6,551 nucleotides of DNA from Planctomycetota bacterium. Its GTDB lineage: Bacteria > Planctomycetota > Phycisphaerae > WQYP01. Below are positions 5,789-6,551 of this stretch, piece by piece. Within the stretch, counting starts at the first letter, position 1. Each line of letters begins with the position of its first letter. The translations under genes were made by a program, and so were the position numbers. The stretch is taken from contig JAJZOA010000366.1 of the NCBI GenBank assembly GCA_021852225.1, positions 1 to 6,551 on the forward strand, in the 5' to 3' direction. A model generated the notes under the pieces. It searched no databases. It was not told the DNA's origin and saw nothing but the letters and a program-made list of their open reading frames with translations.

Positions 5789-6551
5789 TATATGCGTGGA
5801 TTCTCTTCCGGCCAGTCGGCGGTCGCCCCATGGGCGAAAAAGCGTCCGTTGTGGCGGCGGATATCAATGGGCCATGCAAACGCAGCGGAAAGTTGTGTTG
5901 GGGTAAATACATCTTCCGGATGGCCACTGGCAATTGTGTTACCTCCCGCATTCAGCAGCAAGGCACTCGCGGTGTCCGGCAGAATTTCTTCCAAAAAATG
6001 ACTGACCATGACAATGGCGGGCGGGTTCTGTCGCGTGCGTAAATCCGCCAGCAGGCGCAACAGATTTTCCCGCGTAGGCAGGTCCAGTCCGTTGGTGGGT
6101 TCATCCAGAAGAAGCAGCGCTGGCCGATGCACCAAGGCCCGCGCCAGCAGACAACGCATCCGTTCACCTGTGGAAAGTGTCATAAACCGCTGATTCCGTC
6201 GCGGAAAAACATGAAATTGGGCCAGCAGTTCATCGCAACGATCCCAATGTTCCGGCTGCGGATGGTCGTAGGCAAGCGTAAGGGTTCCGAAAAAGCCGGT
6301 GCAAACGGCCTGCCTCGCCGTCAGGTCGTCGTCCATCGGATAAAGGCTTAAAGCCTCTACAATGGCCAGATTCCGCCGCAAAGCCAAAACTGGAAATTCC
6401 CCCAGCGTATGCCCTAGAACCCGCACCGTACCACTGGTGGGCCAGACGTAGCCGGCAAGCATGCGCATAAGCGTTGATTTACCTGAACCATTCGGCCCGA
6501 CGATGGCCCCGCTGGCACCGGCCGCCAGACGCCAGGTTATATTCTGGAGAA
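5788..6551 (-). CDS. ABC-type ATPase without visible permease, 5' end outside window
   Basis: The frame is open from the window edge and gives about 254 codons; an internal ATG at 6468 is not the start because Walker A lies before it. Visible motifs in order: Walker [10 protein letters not shown] (about 6473-6499), signature LSTGERMR (LSGGQ-like), Walker [13 protein letters not shown] and the switch His in MVSHFLEEI. The segment between Walker A and the signature ([15 protein letters not shown]) resembles the YlmA/ModF-like group of ABC ATPases, which often occur without an adjacent permease. The expected Q-loop glutamine is not obvious: the segment reads [12 protein letters not shown]. The protein has no membrane segments in the visible part, so it acts as a cytosolic nucleotide-binding subunit, or as a stand-alone ATPase. 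The stop codon overlaps the trxB ATG by one base. Substrate is unknown. ATPase family membership is firm; the subgroup is a moderate guess. Confidence 0.93.
   Translation of the reverse strand, partial: LQNITWRLAAGASGAIVGPNGSGKSTLMRMLAGYVWPTSGTVRVLGHTLGEFPVLALRRNLAIVEALSLYPMDDDLTARQAVCTGFFGTLTLAYDHPQPEHWDRCDELLAQFHVFPRRNQRFMTLSTGERMRCLLARALVHRPALLLLDEPTNGLDLPTRENLLRLLADLRTRQNPPAIVMVSHFLEEILPDTASALLLNAGGNTIASGHPEDVFTPTQLSAAFAWPIDIRRHNGRFFAHGATADWPEENPRI

Noticed and set aside
1..6551. CRISPR array, tRNA, rRNA, insertion sequence or phage genes
   Set aside because: No regularly spaced repeats, no cloverleaf or rRNA segments, no transposase or integrase motifs and no terminal inverted repeats were seen on either strand.

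Overview
Every gene I can support in this window lies on the minus strand, so transcription runs from high to low coordinates. In transcription order they are: a cytosolic ABC-type ATPase (5' end outside the window), thioredoxin reductase (trxB), a 58-residue Hc1-like (bacterial histone H1-like) protein, a FabZ-type 3-hydroxyacyl-ACP dehydratase, a UvrC-like protein with degenerate nuclease motifs, and the N-terminal part of a GH74 xyloglucanase-type glycoside hydrolase that runs off the low-coordinate edge.

The DNA is moderately GC-rich by eye. A small Hc1-like protein, a FabZ homologue with an unusual N-terminus, a reduced UvrC-like protein and a Tat-exported GH74 enzyme together suggest the PVC group. 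My best guess is a planctomycete (perhaps Phycisphaerae-like) that degrades plant polysaccharides. This is inferred from gene content; no rRNA or marker tree is available here.

Layout: 5788-6551 holds the ABC ATPase, whose stop codon overlaps the trxB ATG (TAATG junction), so the two are probably translationally coupled. 4521-4768 is a spacer with a possible trxB 3' hairpin and the strong Shine-Dalgarno of the histone-like gene. 4344-4520 is the histone-like gene. 3912-4343 is a 432-base spacer with no convincing gene but several inverted repeats, some of which fold better as minus-strand RNA. 3438-3911 (dehydratase) and 1947-3392 (UvrC-like) are 45 bases apart and probably co-transcribed. 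1464-1946 is a 483-base spacer that should contain the GH74 promoter. 1-1463 is the GH74 gene.

The genes do not form one obvious pathway. They look like small housekeeping units (transport ATPase plus redox; nucleoid protein; lipid hotdog enzyme plus UvrC-like protein) next to an exported polysaccharide-degrading enzyme. The points most worth following are the UvrC-like protein, which has lost the nuclease signatures but kept the four-cysteine cluster and the UVR motif, and the hairpin-rich spacer between the histone-like gene and the dehydratase.
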